64,000 nucleotides of DNA from VMDJ01 sp038144195 (GCA_038144195.1 JAYQNH010000002.1:310001-374000), one strand, 5' to 3'. Positions 25,530 to 35,382 are shown, numbered from the stretch's first letter. Made by a program: numbers and translations. Notes: generated by a model from the letters alone, not told the origin.

Positions 25530-27044
25530 ATGACTACCATTAAGCAAGACGATCTGATTCAAAGCGTCGCTGATGCCCTGCAATACATCTCCTACTACCA
25601 CTCTGTGGATTACATCCAAGCCGTAGGGCGCGCCTATGATCGTGAGGAATCACCTGCCGCAAAAGATGCCTTAGCGCAGATCATCACCAACTCACGCATG
25701 TGTGCAGAAGGTCATCGTCCGATCTGCCAAGACACAGGCGCCGTGGTTGCGTTTGTAAAGATTGGTATGGAATGTCGCTTTGAAGGCAACATGTCACTTA
25801 ATGACATGATCAATGAAGGTGTGCGTCAGGCGTATATGCATCCTGATAACAAACTACGCGCTTCTATGGTGAATCCACCGATCGGAAAGCGCGTGAATAC
25901 GCGCGATAACACCCCAGCGATCATTTATCACGAGCTGGTACCGGGCAATAAAGTTGAGATCGGTTTAGCAGCCAAAGGTGGTGGCTCTGAAAACAAGTCA
26001 AAGTTCACCGTGATGAATCCAAGCGACAGCTTAGTCGACTGGGTGGTTAAAACCTTACCCACCATGGGCGCCGGTTGGTGTCCACCAGGCATCTTAGGTA
26101 TTGGTATTGGCGGTACTGCTGAGAAAGCCATGTTACTCGCCAAAGAATCACTGATGTCACACATCGATATGCACGAGATTCAAGAGCGCGGCCCGAAAGA
26201 TGAGATTGAAGAACTTCGTCTTGAGATCTACAACCGCGTTAACGATCTCGGTATCGGCGCACAAGGTCTAGGCGGCTTAACGACCGTCGTGGATGTCAAA
26301 ATCAACACCTACCCAACGCATGCCGCCTCATTACCGGTAGCGATGATTCCTAACTGTGCCGCGACGCGCCACGTCGAATTCGAGCTCGACGGTTCAGGCC
26401 CTGCAGTACTCGAGCCACCTAAGCTTGAAGACTGGCCAGATGTTACGTGGACCGCTTCTACCGAATCTAAGCGTGTTGATCTAAATAACTTAACGCCAGA
26501 AGAAGTGGCGAGCTGGAAGCCAGGTGAAACCTTATTGCTTAACGGCAAGCTACTCACCGGTCGTGATGCAGCACACAAGCGCATCCAAGAGTTACTCGAA
26601 AGCGGTGAAGGACTACCTGAGAATGTCGACTTCACTAATCGCCTGATCTACTACGTAGGCCCTGTCGATCCTGTGCGTGATGAAGCTGTTGGCCCTGCAG
26701 GTCCGACCACCTCAACACGCATGGATAAGTTCACCGAGATGATGCTGAGCAAGACTGGCTTGATCGGCATGGTCGGTAAAGCAGAGCGCGGTCCCGTAGC
26801 GATTGAATCAATCAAGAAACATAAAGCGGCCTATTTGATGGCCGTTGGTGGCGCAGCTTACCTAGTCTCACAAGCAATCAAGAGCGCCAAAGTCTTAGCA
26901 TTTGAAGATCTTGGTATGGAAGCGATCTACGAATTTGATGTGGTCGATATGCCTGTCACCGTAGCTGTCGATAGCACCGGCATTTCTGCGCACATCACCG
27001 GTCCTGCTGAATGGTCAGTTAAAATTGCTGACATGAAGAAGTAA
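25530..27044 (+). CDS. fumA: Class I fumarate hydratase (4Fe-4S)
   Basis: 504 residues from the ATG at 25530, chosen over an upstream TTG (25509) because AGAGAA precedes it at the right spacing. The N-terminal alpha domain includes NSRMCAEGHRPICQDTGAVV, with the cluster cysteine of class I fumarases, and KGGGSENKSKF, GIGGTAEKAMLLAKE and PNCAATRHVEFELDGSG. The C-terminal beta domain shows YYVGPVDPVRDEAVGPAGPTTSTRMD and GMVGKAERG. It interconverts fumarate and malate in the TCA cycle, in line with its position after sucAB. The 4Fe-4S cluster is oxygen-sensitive. Confidence 0.95.
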   Translation: MTTIKQDDLIQSVADALQYISYYHSVDYIQAVGRAYDREESPAAKDALAQIITNSRMCAEGHRPICQDTGAVVAFVKIGMECRFEGNMSLNDMINEGVRQAYMHPDNKLRASMVNPPIGKRVNTRDNTPAIIYHELVPGNKVEIGLAAKGGGSENKSKFTVMNPSDSLVDWVVKTLPTMGAGWCPPGILGIGIGGTAEKAMLLAKESLMSHIDMHEIQERGPKDEIEELRLEIYNRVNDLGIGAQGLGGLTTVVDVKINTYPTHAASLPVAMIPNCAATRHVEFELDGSGPAVLEPPKLEDWPDVTWTASTESKRVDLNNLTPEEVASWKPGETLLLNGKLLTGRDAAHKRIQELLESGEGLPENVDFTNRLIYYVGPVDPVRDEAVGPAGPTTSTRMDKFTEMMLSKTGLIGMVGKAERGPVAIESIKKHKAAYLMAVGGAAYLVSQAIKSAKVLAFEDLGMEAIYEFDVVDMPVTVAVDSTGISAHITGPAEWSVKIADMKK

Positions 27045-27056
27045 TCGCCTAACGTT

Positions 27057-27443
27057 TTGGCTTACCTCTTCACACTCATTGTCTTTATCTTTGTTGGCGC
27101 TGATAGCTCAGCGCCTTCACTGGTCGCTAATGATGTGATCGTTGAAAGACTGAGTGGTAAAACTGCACATTGCATCAAAACCAAAGACAACACTGACTGC
27201 GATACCTATTTCGCCAAGAACGGCGATGTCGAACGCTATACCTTTAACGATAAAAAGTTTCGTTATGGCACTTGGCGAGTCGATGGCGTAAGTAAGCTGA
27301 ATATCCAATGGACGAACAAAGACACACCTTGGGTCTTTGATGTTATCGAACAAGCCAACGGTGACTGGCACCTCAGCTGGCATGGCAACGTGAAAGGCAT
27401 TATTGATGGGGTTAAGGATGGCAATACGCTGCCTTCAAAATAA
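27057..27443 (+). CDS. Small exported protein of unknown function
   Basis: 128 residues, apparently starting with TTG at 27057, 12 bases after the fumarase stop. Hydrophobic N-terminus (LFTLIVFIFVGADSSAPSLVA) that could be a signal peptide. The rest contains two cysteines (HCIKTKDNTDCDTYF) and Trp-rich beta strands (YGTWRVDGVSKLNIQW, GDWHLSWHGN), suggesting a small beta-sandwich. No family recognised. Probably cotranscribed with fumarase. Confidence 0.6.
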   Translation: MAYLFTLIVFIFVGADSSAPSLVANDVIVERLSGKTAHCIKTKDNTDCDTYFAKNGDVERYTFNDKKFRYGTWRVDGVSKLNIQWTNKDTPWVFDVIEQANGDWHLSWHGNVKGIIDGVKDGNTLPSK

Positions 27444-27447
27444 TCGA

Positions 27448-28317
27448 CTAACGCGACCGTGAAATCGACCACACGCCATACATAGCCACCGCCATCATCA
27501 CCAACAAGCCACCAACAATAACACCGACCCCAGGATATTCACTGAATATACCCCAAGCAACGATAGGCGCTAAGGCCGCTTCCAACAGCATAAATAGCGT
27601 CACCACACTCCCTTTGGTATAGCGAGCCGCTTGAGCTAACGCACTCACTGCGATGGCCAAGGTGACACCATGAAGCAGATATAACGCCGGCTTGTGTAAA
27701 AAGAATTGGAATGGATCGATAAACATCACCAACACCGTCCCAGAAAGCAACAAACCGATTGAGAGAGCCGGTAACATGGATCTTACCTTCTCTTTTCGCG
27801 CCAAGGTCACAGAGATACTGAAACCCAACATGGTGATAAAGGCCATCGCATTTCCAAAAGCGCTATTGAGACTTGAGGTGTTGGAGTGAAATGCAATTAA
27901 TCCGAGACCTAACAGCACAAAGACCATGACGGCACCAAACGCCTTATCAACATCATCATTTAGAAAAACCTTGCCTAGAATTGCCGTGAATACGGGCATC
28001 GCAGCCAAGATATACAACACACTAGCAATACCGGTGTTGCTAATCGCGATAACAAAACTGATCGACGATACCGATACGCAAATGGCATACCAAACACCAA
28101 CTTTGCTGATCGCTGAAAAGGTTTTTTGCGCAGAACCCTTTGATTTCACCAACAATATGAGCGCTATCGCTAAACCCGCGATGACATTGCGCCAGAATGC
28201 TGTGACTAAGCCATCACCATCGATCAAGCGAACATAGATCGAATCTGGAACGATAAACATCGCACCTGTAAATGCCAGTAAGGCACCTTTGGTTTCAGCT
28301 TTCAGGTTAAGGCTCAT
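27448..28317 (-). CDS. EamA-family (DMT superfamily) transporter
   Basis: 289 residues with ten predicted membrane helices in two repeated EamA units. The first unit is at about residues 10-140 (LLAFTGAMFIVPDSIYVRL, then AFWRNVIAGLAIALILLVK). The second is at about 150-285 (FGNAMAFITMLGFSISVTLA, then VVTLFMLLEAALAPIVAWGI). The C-terminus is basic (SISRSR). Such proteins export metabolites or amino acids. Substrate is not predictable. Convergent with the preceding small gene, with four bases between stops. Confidence 0.9.
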   Translation of the reverse strand: MSLNLKAETKGALLAFTGAMFIVPDSIYVRLIDGDGLVTAFWRNVIAGLAIALILLVKSKGSAQKTFSAISKVGVWYAICVSVSSISFVIAISNTGIASVLYILAAMPVFTAILGKVFLNDDVDKAFGAVMVFVLLGLGLIAFHSNTSSLNSAFGNAMAFITMLGFSISVTLARKEKVRSMLPALSIGLLLSGTVLVMFIDPFQFFLHKPALYLLHGVTLAIAVSALAQAARYTKGSVVTLFMLLEAALAPIVAWGIFSEYPGVGVIVGGLLVMMAVAMYGVWSISRSR

Positions 28318-28333
28318 GCAGCGTATTTATGCA

Positions 28334-28360
28334 TAAAAAAGCCTGCTGCTGCAGGCTTTG
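28334..28360 (-). terminator. Intrinsic terminator of the betaine permease operon
   Basis: On the minus strand AAAGCCTGC - loop - GCAGGCTTT is followed by a T6 tract. It sits directly after the permease stop at 28364 and before the EamA start. Confidence 0.88.
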
Positions 28361-28363
28361 TTG

Positions 28364-29242
28364 TTATTGTGATGAATAGCTTTGCAGTCGCTTACCGTAG
28401 GACTGGCTTATACGATCAAAAATAATCGCTAGTGCCACAATTGCAAGTCCATTAAAGACACCCATCGCTAGATAACCATTAGAAATCGCTTTCAATACTG
28501 GCTGACCTAAGCCTGTAACACCGATCATCGCAGCAATAACGACCATGGCGAGGGACATCATGATGGTCTGGTTAACACCTGCGAAAATATTAGGTAGTGC
28601 GAGTGGAATCTGCACTTTAATCAATCGCTGCCAAGCACTTGCACCAAACGCATCTGCCGCTTCGAGCACTTCTCGATCCACCATGCGGATACCAAGGTTC
28701 GTCAGTCGAATCATCGGTGGTATTGCGTAGACCACCACCGCAATCAAGCCAGCCACTTTTCCAATTCCTAGCAACATGACAACAGGGATCAAATAGACAA
28801 AACTTGGGATCGTCTGCATGATATCCAATACCGGCGTAATGATTGCTTGAGCGCGATCCGAGCGAGACATAAGTATACCGAGCGGCATACCTAACAAGAT
28901 ACAGAGCAAAGTACACACCACGATAATACTCACGGTACTCATGGTGTCTTCCCACATGCCCAGGTAACCGATCAGAAACATACTGATTGCAGTACCAATC
29001 ACAAGCTTCCAACTACGGCTTGCAAACCACGCCGCCACACACAGCAAGCCAATAATGATGGGCCAAGGTGTCGCTAATAAAAGCTTTTCTAACCAAACAA
29101 GAAACTGCAACAATGGATCAAAGAAGTTCTCAATATTGTCACCGTACTCACGTGTGAAATTCTTAAAACTCTCATCAATACCCTTTCTTAGATCTCGCAA
29201 GTCACCGCGACCTAACGAAGGGAAATCTACTAACCAATCCAT
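28364..29242 (-). CDS. proW: Glycine betaine/proline-type ABC transporter permease (ProW-like)
   Basis: 292 residues. A hydrophilic N-terminal extension of about 55 residues precedes six membrane helices. The ABC-importer EAA loop is EAADAFGASAWQRLIKVQIP, followed by LALPNIFAGVNQTIMMSLAM and the VIAAMIGVTGLGQPV helix typical of ProW. It forms the membrane channel for osmoprotectant import with the binding protein at 29312-30313 and the ATPase at 31560-32747. A hairpin between the binding-protein gene and this gene probably lowers its expression relative to the binding protein. Confidence 0.92.
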   Translation of the reverse strand: MDWLVDFPSLGRGDLRDLRKGIDESFKNFTREYGDNIENFFDPLLQFLVWLEKLLLATPWPIIIGLLCVAAWFASRSWKLVIGTAISMFLIGYLGMWEDTMSTVSIIVVCTLLCILLGMPLGILMSRSDRAQAIITPVLDIMQTIPSFVYLIPVVMLLGIGKVAGLIAVVVYAIPPMIRLTNLGIRMVDREVLEAADAFGASAWQRLIKVQIPLALPNIFAGVNQTIMMSLAMVVIAAMIGVTGLGQPVLKAISNGYLAMGVFNGLAIVALAIIFDRISQSYGKRLQSYSSQ

Positions 29243-29265
29243 ACGTTCTTCTCGATATAAATAAA

Positions 29266-29289
29266 GAGGGGCATCCGAAGATACCCCTC
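29266..29289 (-). promoter_or_regulatory. Intercistronic hairpin between proX and proW
   Basis: On the minus strand GAGGGGTATC - TTCG - GATGCCCCTC forms a ten-base-pair stem (one mismatch) with a stable UUCG-type loop, followed by TTTATTT. Such structures after binding-protein genes cause partial termination or stabilise the 3' end of the upstream message. Confidence 0.65.
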
Positions 29290-29311
29290 AATCTTAAGCA
29301 TAGCTACTGAA

Positions 29312-30313
29312 TTACAGTGCTTTTTTGATGCGCTTAGCTGCGTCTGGCGTTACCCACTTAGACCAAACCGCTTCTTCGTTCAGCAAGAACTCAATCGCGC
29401 CGTCTTCACCTGATGCTTGATTTGCATCCATGTATTTTAGGTATTTACCTAACTCAGGAACCGTCAATGCACGATTCTTTACGTAATCAGCAGCTGCTGG
29501 TGAGTTCTTAATGAAATCACCTTGTGCCAAGCTAACCACTTCAGATTCTGTCCAACGTGAACGCTTAGGGTTTTTACACTCGCTAACACCTAGAGCAATA
29601 CAGTTGTTCCAATGATCAGCATCAAAGCCTGAATTGAAATCTACTGGCTGTAGGTTGTACTTACCGATTGGCACAGTTGGTGCCCAGTAGTAACCGAAGA
29701 AAGATGAACCACGCTCACCCGCTTTAGCAATTACACCTTTCATTGCTGCACCCGAACCTGGCTCGATCATCTTCCAACCCTTGGTTTCCATGTCGAATGC
29801 ACGGAACAAGTTGTTGTTTGATTTCTGACAACCCCAACCTGATGGGCAGTTTAAGAAACCACCTTTGCTCTTATCTTCAGGATGTGGGAACAAGTCTGGA
29901 CGTGCCAGTACATCATCAACTGTTTTTAGCTCAGGATGTTTTTTTGCGGTGACAGGGTCAATCCACCAACCCTCACCCGCACCTTTGATTGGCGCTGGGT
30001 TCAGACGGATCAAACGACCTTCCGCTTCAGCCGCATCAATCAAGGTCTTACTTGCGTTAGCCCAAACCTCTGAAGCGAAATCAGGCGTACCTTTCTCGTT
30101 CATTGAAGTAATTTGGGGTGTAGTACCTGCAGTTAGGTAAGACACATCACAACCGTAACCTTCCTTAAGGATGAAGCCATCCAAGCGCGCAAGGAACTCA
30201 CCGCTCGCCCAGTTCATTTCACCGATGACAACATCACCACAATCTGCTGCTTGCGCATTGGAGCCCATCAGTAATGCTGATACAGCGAGCGCTAAACCTA
30301 AAATCTTTTTCAT
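29312..30313 (-). CDS. proX: Glycine betaine/proline-type substrate-binding protein (ProX-like)
   Basis: 333 residues from ATG 30313, with GGAGAG just upstream. Signal peptide MKKILGLALAVSALLMGSNAQA. The OpuAC-type binding fold shows VVIGEMNWASGEFLARLDG near the start, VSYLTAGTTPQITSMNEKGT, a Trp-rich region (GAGEGWWIDPVTAKK) and a paired cysteine segment (FLNCPSGWGCQKSNNN). The latter is usual for ProX orthologues, as are FFGYYWAPTVPIGKYNLQPV and the C-terminal LLNEEAVWSKWVTPDAAKRI. Periplasmic receptor for quaternary ammonium osmolytes. Exact ligand not shown by sequence. Confidence 0.92.
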   Translation of the reverse strand: MKKILGLALAVSALLMGSNAQAADCGDVVIGEMNWASGEFLARLDGFILKEGYGCDVSYLTAGTTPQITSMNEKGTPDFASEVWANASKTLIDAAEAEGRLIRLNPAPIKGAGEGWWIDPVTAKKHPELKTVDDVLARPDLFPHPEDKSKGGFLNCPSGWGCQKSNNNLFRAFDMETKGWKMIEPGSGAAMKGVIAKAGERGSSFFGYYWAPTVPIGKYNLQPVDFNSGFDADHWNNCIALGVSECKNPKRSRWTESEVVSLAQGDFIKNSPAAADYVKNRALTVPELGKYLKYMDANQASGEDGAIEFLLNEEAVWSKWVTPDAAKRIKKAL

Positions 30314-30628
30314 TTCTCTCTCCATCCTCGGAAATTATTCTTCGTGTACTAAGTGCTTCTGGAGTTTAACGAAACGCTCAACAAATCTCTAATCCATTAC
30401 CAAAGTGGTCAAAATTTGTTCAAAAAGCAATAAGAAAGCATATTTTTGCTGTGTTAAACTCGCGCCACCTAAAAAGTGAGCGGATTCAATTAACCTCTTA
30501 ACAGTGTGTTAATTAATTAGATGACGAAGTAGTTTGATATTTCGACTAAACCACTCCATCTCTGGCGATGGCTGCTGTTTCTCAGCTCTGGCGCCTCAAA
30601 GACACAATGTAAAACTTTGGAGAACTCC
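30314..30628. promoter_or_regulatory. Divergent intergenic region between proX and porin
   Basis: About 315 bases that must hold promoters for the binding-protein operon (leftward) and the porin (rightward). It is AT-rich around 30410-30530. I could not single out a convincing promoter pair or operator by eye. Confidence 0.4.
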
Positions 30629-31506
30629 ATGAAATTAGTTAAGAGCGTTTTGAGCGCTTCAATTCTTGCGGCTTCAGCACAATCAGCCGTTGCAGTCGAA
30701 ATTGACCCATATGCGAGCCTGCGCGCTAACGTCATTGGCGATGCCGGTAATGAAGAGTGGTCTGACGCATATGGTCGTGCAGGTATCACACTTCAGAAGA
30801 AGTAAATGGGCTCAACGTTACCTATAATTTCGAAGCAAAATATGACGTCACTCAAGAAGCTAACAACAATCTTAAGTGATGGTCGTATTCGTCAAATCAA
30901 TCTAAAGGTTGCAGGCGAGTTCGGCTCAATTGCAATCGGCAAAACATGGTCTCCTTTCTACAATGCTCTGGTTTGGGGTACTGGCTCCGATCGCTTCAAC
31001 GGCACTTACTCTGGTTACCAAACACCTCTTGCGCAAGCACGTCGAGACCAAACTCTTACTTACACCGCTCCGGCCTACAATGGTATTAATTTAGCTGTTG
31101 CTGTAAGCGACTCAGGCTCTGATAACCATAAGGATATTGCTGCTACTTACGCTCTTAATGACGAAATCACTCTTGCCGCGGGCTTTACAAATGGTGACTC
31201 AACAGCAAGCAAAGACAAAGGCTTAGGTATTCGTTACACCAAAGATGAGTGGACAATGACACTGAACCACATGGAAGCTAACAATGGTGCAACTGACTAC
31301 ACCAATGCATACGTTGGTTATGCAATTGATGATAAAAACTATGTTGGCGCTCATCTTTCCGAGGTAAGCAACACAACAGCTAGCAACCCATTCACTTTAG
31401 GTTACACTCACAAGTACAACGATGATCTTAAAGTATTTGTTGAGTATTACGATGCGATGACAATGGTAGTGAATACCCATCAATTGGTTTCCACTACAGC
31501 CTCTAA
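30629..31506 (+). CDS. Outer-membrane porin (Gram-negative general porin type), frameshifted
   Basis: About 290 residues. Strong ribosome site GGAGAA before ATG 30629. Signal peptide MKLVKSVLSASILAASAQSA. Beta-barrel pattern throughout, with porin motifs EIDPYASLRANVIGDAG, LKVAGEFGSIAIGKTWSPFY, YSGYQTPLAQARRDQTLTY and FTLGYTHKYNDDLKVFVEYY. The repaired C-terminus is SIGFHYSL, the hydrophobic ending needed for outer-membrane assembly. Breaks near 30803, 30878 and 31455 move the frame. It is slightly shorter than typical 330-residue porins. The gene lies between proX and the ATPase gene, so it may admit osmolytes. Confidence 0.85.
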
Positions 31507-31531
31507 TCACTTTAAATCTTAAGTGACTTAT

Positions 31532-31555
31532 AAGCCGGGCTCTGCCCGGCTTTTT
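31532..31555 (+). terminator. Porin terminator
   Basis: AAGCCGGGC - TCT - GCCCGGCTT stem (nine base pairs) with a T tract; ends five bases before the ATPase start, so the ATPase needs read-through or its own promoter inside the porin gene. Confidence 0.85.
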
Positions 31556-31559
31556 GGGT

Positions 31560-32747
31560 ATGACGACCTTACTTACGCTTAAAAATGTCTGCAAAGTCTT
31601 TGGTGAATCTCCAAAGAAAGCTCTCAAGCTTTTAGACAAGGGTTTAAGCAAAGACGAAATCCTTGAGAAGACCGGCAACACACTCGGTGTGGTTAACGCC
31701 TCGTTTGATATAAATGAAGGCGAGATCTTCGTCATCATGGGTCTTTCAGGCTCAGGCAAATCAACTCTCGTAAGTTTATTTAATCGCTTGATAGAGCCAA
31801 GCCGGGGCGAGCTTGTGCTCGAAGGTCAAGATATTGCTAAAGCTAGCAAAAGTGAGCTACGCAAGATCCGTCGCGAGAAAATGAGCATGGTGTTTCAGTC
31901 TTTCGCACTGATGCCACATATGTCGGTAATTGAGAACACAGCATTTGGCCTAGAACTCTCTGGCGTAAGCAAAGAAGAACGCAATCAACGTGCACTCGAT
32001 GCTTTATCTCAGGTGGGCTTAGAAGCCTGGGCCGAAAGCTACCCTTCTGAACTTTCCGGCGGCATGCAACAACGTGTAGGTCTGGCGCGCGCCTTAGCTA
32101 ATGATCCTAAAATTCTTTTGATGGATGAGGCTTTCTCGGCACTCGATCCTTTGATCCGTACCGAGATGCAGGATGAACTCTTAAAACTCCAACAGAAACA
32201 TAAGCGCACTATCGTTTTTATTTCGCATGACCTTGATGAAGCCATGCGCATTGGCGACCGTATTGCGATCATGCATGACGGTCGCGTAGTTCAAGTCGGT
32301 GCGCCTGAAGAGATTCTAAAAAATCCTGCGGATGATTATGTCAGTTCGTTCTTCCGAGGCGTTGATGTCTCAACTGTTTTAAGTGCGGGCGATATCGCAA
32401 GCAAAAAACAAACGACGGTTATTCGTCGTCAAGGTACTGGCATCGAAACCGCGATTATTCAGCTACAAGAAACTGACCGCGAGCACGGCTACCTAGTTAA
32501 TAACGATTTAACATTCATCGGCATTGTGACCATTGATAGCTTGAAAGATGCACGTAAGCTTGGCGAGTCCATTGAAAAGGCGATCATACAAGGCATCGAA
32601 CCGATTAAAACGGATCAACCGCTGAATGAACTTTTAGGTGTGGTTGCAGATGCACCTTATGGTCCACCTATTATTGATGATGAACGAGTCTTGAAAGGCG
32701 CATTAACGAGAGCAAGCCTACTTAGGGTTCTAGATTCAGAAAGCTAA
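31560..32747 (+). CDS. proV: Glycine betaine/proline-type ABC transporter ATPase (ProV-like)
   Basis: 395 residues. Walker A GLSGSGKSTL, signature LSGGMQQRV, Walker B ILLMDEAFSALD and H-loop FISHDLDEA are all present. The N-terminal extension (ESPKKALKLLDKGLSKDEIL) and the C-terminal CBS-domain region (residues about 280-390) mark it as the QAT/ProV family, where CBS domains sense ionic strength. It powers the permease at 28364-29242. The ATG 31560 is chosen because the upstream codons lie in the terminator. Its gene is separated from proWX by the porin and is on the other strand. Confidence 0.93.
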   Translation: MTTLLTLKNVCKVFGESPKKALKLLDKGLSKDEILEKTGNTLGVVNASFDINEGEIFVIMGLSGSGKSTLVSLFNRLIEPSRGELVLEGQDIAKASKSELRKIRREKMSMVFQSFALMPHMSVIENTAFGLELSGVSKEERNQRALDALSQVGLEAWAESYPSELSGGMQQRVGLARALANDPKILLMDEAFSALDPLIRTEMQDELLKLQQKHKRTIVFISHDLDEAMRIGDRIAIMHDGRVVQVGAPEEILKNPADDYVSSFFRGVDVSTVLSAGDIASKKQTTVIRRQGTGIETAIIQLQETDREHGYLVNNDLTFIGIVTIDSLKDARKLGESIEKAIIQGIEPIKTDQPLNELLGVVADAPYGPPIIDDERVLKGALTRASLLRVLDSES

Positions 32748-33271
32748 GCCTTTTCTTTTCCGTCTATATGCTTTTCAACCGTTTCTGGCAAGACGGTAAT
32801 CGAGCCACTAGCAAGTACAGGTGATGCGTCAATATCTTCTGCATTCATCATTTCAGCTATACGTTGTAATGATGATAAAAGCTGCATCTTTTCCCAATCT
32901 TTCAAATCACCCAATCGCTTTTCAAAACGCTCTTGCAACAAAGGCAGCGATTGCTTTACGAGGACTTCCGCATCAGGAGTTGCTTTGATCAGCTGACGAC
33001 GTTTATCTGAATCATCTTGCTTACGCGTAATCAGATTACGTGACTCAAGTCGCTTAAGAATATCGGTAATAGTTGCTTGGCTAAGACTCACGCGATTAGC
33101 GAGCTGACTACCGGTTAATTCACCTTCACGAACAAGCTCACTCAAAATAACTGCCTGTGGCCCCGTTAAACCATAGGTTGTCGCCAAGTGACGAGAATGC
33201 TGATCAATCGCACGAATAACACGGCGAAGTGAAATCAAAATCTCTTCAGTAACTGAGGCGACTTCTGGCAT
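32744..33271 (-). CDS. MarR-family transcriptional regulator
   Basis: 175 residues with the MarR winged helix: TYGLTGPQAVILSELVREGE, LTGSQLANRVSLSQATITDI for the recognition helix, then LKRLESRNLITRKQDDSDKR with the wing arginines (DDSDKRRQ). A C-terminal dimerisation helix follows. Overall resembles EctR-like regulators known from ectoine loci of halophilic methylotrophs, and its position tail to tail with proV suggests osmotic-stress control. That role is inference. A tail of about 30 residues after the dimer helix is not part of the standard fold. Confidence 0.87.
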   Translation of the reverse strand: MPEVASVTEEILISLRRVIRAIDQHSRHLATTYGLTGPQAVILSELVREGELTGSQLANRVSLSQATITDILKRLESRNLITRKQDDSDKRRQLIKATPDAEVLVKQSLPLLQERFEKRLGDLKDWEKMQLLSSLQRIAEMMNAEDIDASPVLASGSITVLPETVEKHIDGKEKA

Positions 33272-33285
33272 ATCAATAGTGTAGC

Positions 33286-34868
33286 TTAGAGCTCACGAGT
33301 TGCGAGGAACTTGATATTCGGCCAACGCTCTTCAGTCAGCGATAGAGTTCACACGGGTTGGTGCTAAATAAACTAGCTGCTCATCACCATCTAGGGCAAG
33401 ATTATCGTGCGCTTTATCGCGAAACTTCTGTAGCTCTTTCTCGTCATCACACATGACCCAGCGTGCTAACTGCACTTGAGTCGGCTCAACAATCGCTTCG
33501 ACGTTGTATTCACCTTTAAGACGATGCACAGCCACTTCAAACTGCAGCACACCGACCGCGCCTAAGAATGATGTCGTTATTCCGCATCGGACGAAACACC
33601 TGTGTTGCGCCCTCTTCACAGAGCTGAACCACACCCTTTTGTAGCTGCTTGAGCTTTAGTGGGTCTTTAAGCACCACGCGACGGAAGAGTTCTGGCGCAA
33701 AGTAAGGTACACCAGTGTATTTCAACTCTTCGCCATCAGTAAAGGTATCGCCGATTTGAATCGTACCGTGGTTATGTAACCCAATAATATCGCCCGGATA
33801 CGCATGCTCAACTGCTTTACGCTCGTCCGCTTTGAAGGTTATCGCGTTCGCAATAGTGGTTTGTTTACCGATCCGCACATGCTTCATCTTCATGCCTTGG
33901 TTATAGCTACCAGAGCACACACGCATAAAGGCTACGCGGTCACGATGTGCTGGATCCATATTCGCTTGGATCTTGAATACAAAGCCTGAGAACTTATCTT
34001 CCGCAGGATCTACGGCACGTTGCACCGCCTCACGCGTGGTTGGTGCTGGCGCATAATCAGCAAATGCATCAAGCAACTCTTCGACACCAAAGTTATTGAT
34101 CGCAGAGCCAAACAAAACAGGCGTCATTTCACCGCGAAGGTAGGCATCATGATCAAACTCATGACTTGCACCACGCACAAGCTCAATCTCGTCGACGAGC
34201 TCATCAACCATATCGCCTAACAGTTCACGTAAACGTGGACTATCGAGACCTTGGATCTTTTCACCGCTTTGTTTTTTACCGCCATGTTCTGCGTCATACA
34301 GATGAACGGTTTCATCACGCAAATCGATAACACCTTTGAGACGCTTACCCATGCCAATCGGCCAAGTGATTGGTGCGCACTTAATCTTGAGTACCTCTTC
34401 AACCTCATCGAGTAGCTCGATAGGCTCACGACCTTCACGGTCGAGCTTGTTGATAAAGGTAATAATCGGAGTATCGCGGAGACGACAAACATCCATCAAT
34501 TTGATGGTGCGTTCCTCTACACCCTTTGCCACGTCGATCACCATCAAGGCAGAGTCAACGGCGGTGAGTGTGCGGTAGGTATCTTCTGAGAAGTCTTCGT
34601 GTCCCGGGGTATCGAGCAGGTTCATCACACGACCTTTATGCGGGAACTGCATCACCGATGAGGTCACTGAGATACCACGTTCTTTCTCGAGCTCCATCCA
34701 GTCTGAAGTCGCATGACGAGCGGCTTTACGGCCTTTAACCGTACCAGCAAGCTGAATCGCACCCCCGAATAACAGCAACTTTTCAGTCAGGGTGGTTTTA
34801 CCGGCGTCCGGGTGCGAAATGATCGCAAAGGTGCGGCGTTTTTCGATTTCTGCGCGTAGTTCAGCCAT
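33286..34868 (-). CDS. prfC: Peptide chain release factor 3, frameshifted
   Basis: About 527 residues after repair, the same as E. coli RF3 (529). G1 motif SHPDAGKTTLTEKLL, G2 region KERGISVTSSVMQF, G3 DTPGHEDFSED, G4 INKLDREG, and the domain II/III sequences (FAPELFRRVVLKDPLKLKQL). Two breaks: near 33585, where FLGAVGVLQFEV restarts, and near 33343, after LAPTRVN. Restoring the frame there gives LSLTEERWPNIKFLATREL and the stop at 33286-33288, the family ending. RF3 is a GTPase that recycles RF1 and RF2 from the ribosome. Confidence 0.93.
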
Positions 34869-34911
34869 TTCTCGAGAAAGGGTCGGAGATTAAACGCGCG
34901 ATTATACGCGA

Positions 34912-35382
34912 TCAGAGCAAGGGCTTGGCGTAGACGATCGCATCTTCGCGATCATACGTGTCATGTGGGTAGTAGCCAGGGCGCTGACCAACCTCGCAAA
35001 AGCCTTCTGATTCGTAGAGCACTTTGGCAGCTTCGTTCGATTGGCGAACTTCAAGGAATAAGGTGTCGGCACTTTCTTCGAGTGCAATACGGATCATGCG
35101 ATGGAGCAATTTACGACCGACGCCCTGCCCTTGTTCACTTGGAATAACAGCAATATTCAGCAGATGCGCTTCACCAACGGCAGCTGACATCACCGCGTGA
35201 CCAATCAGCTCACCATCACGCTCGGCAACGATGCAGCGGTATTTCACTTTTAAGCAATCGTGCAGAATATTTTTGGTCCATGGATGTGTGTATGAGGCGA
35301 CTTCGTTTTTAAACACAGCATCCAAGTCATCGAGCTGCATAGCACGCAGTCGAACTAATGGCGTTTTTAGCTGTGCGCTCAT
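34912..35382 (-). CDS. rimI: Ribosomal protein S18-alanine N-acetyltransferase
   Basis: 156 residues, GNAT fold. The RimI hallmarks are FKNEVASYTHPWTKNILHDC at the substrate side, HLLNIAVIPSEQGQGVGRKLL for acetyl-CoA binding (Q/R-x-x-G-x-G/A), then LEVRQSNEAAKVLYESEGF and the C-terminal YYPHDTYDREDAIVYAK. It acetylates the N-terminal alanine of S18. The start overlaps the stop of the uracil-DNA glycosylase gene by one base, a conserved neighbourhood in gammaproteobacteria. Confidence 0.93.
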   Translation of the reverse strand: MSAQLKTPLVRLRAMQLDDLDAVFKNEVASYTHPWTKNILHDCLKVKYRCIVAERDGELIGHAVMSAAVGEAHLLNIAVIPSEQGQGVGRKLLHRMIRIALEESADTLFLEVRQSNEAAKVLYESEGFCEVGQRPGYYPHDTYDREDAIVYAKPLL

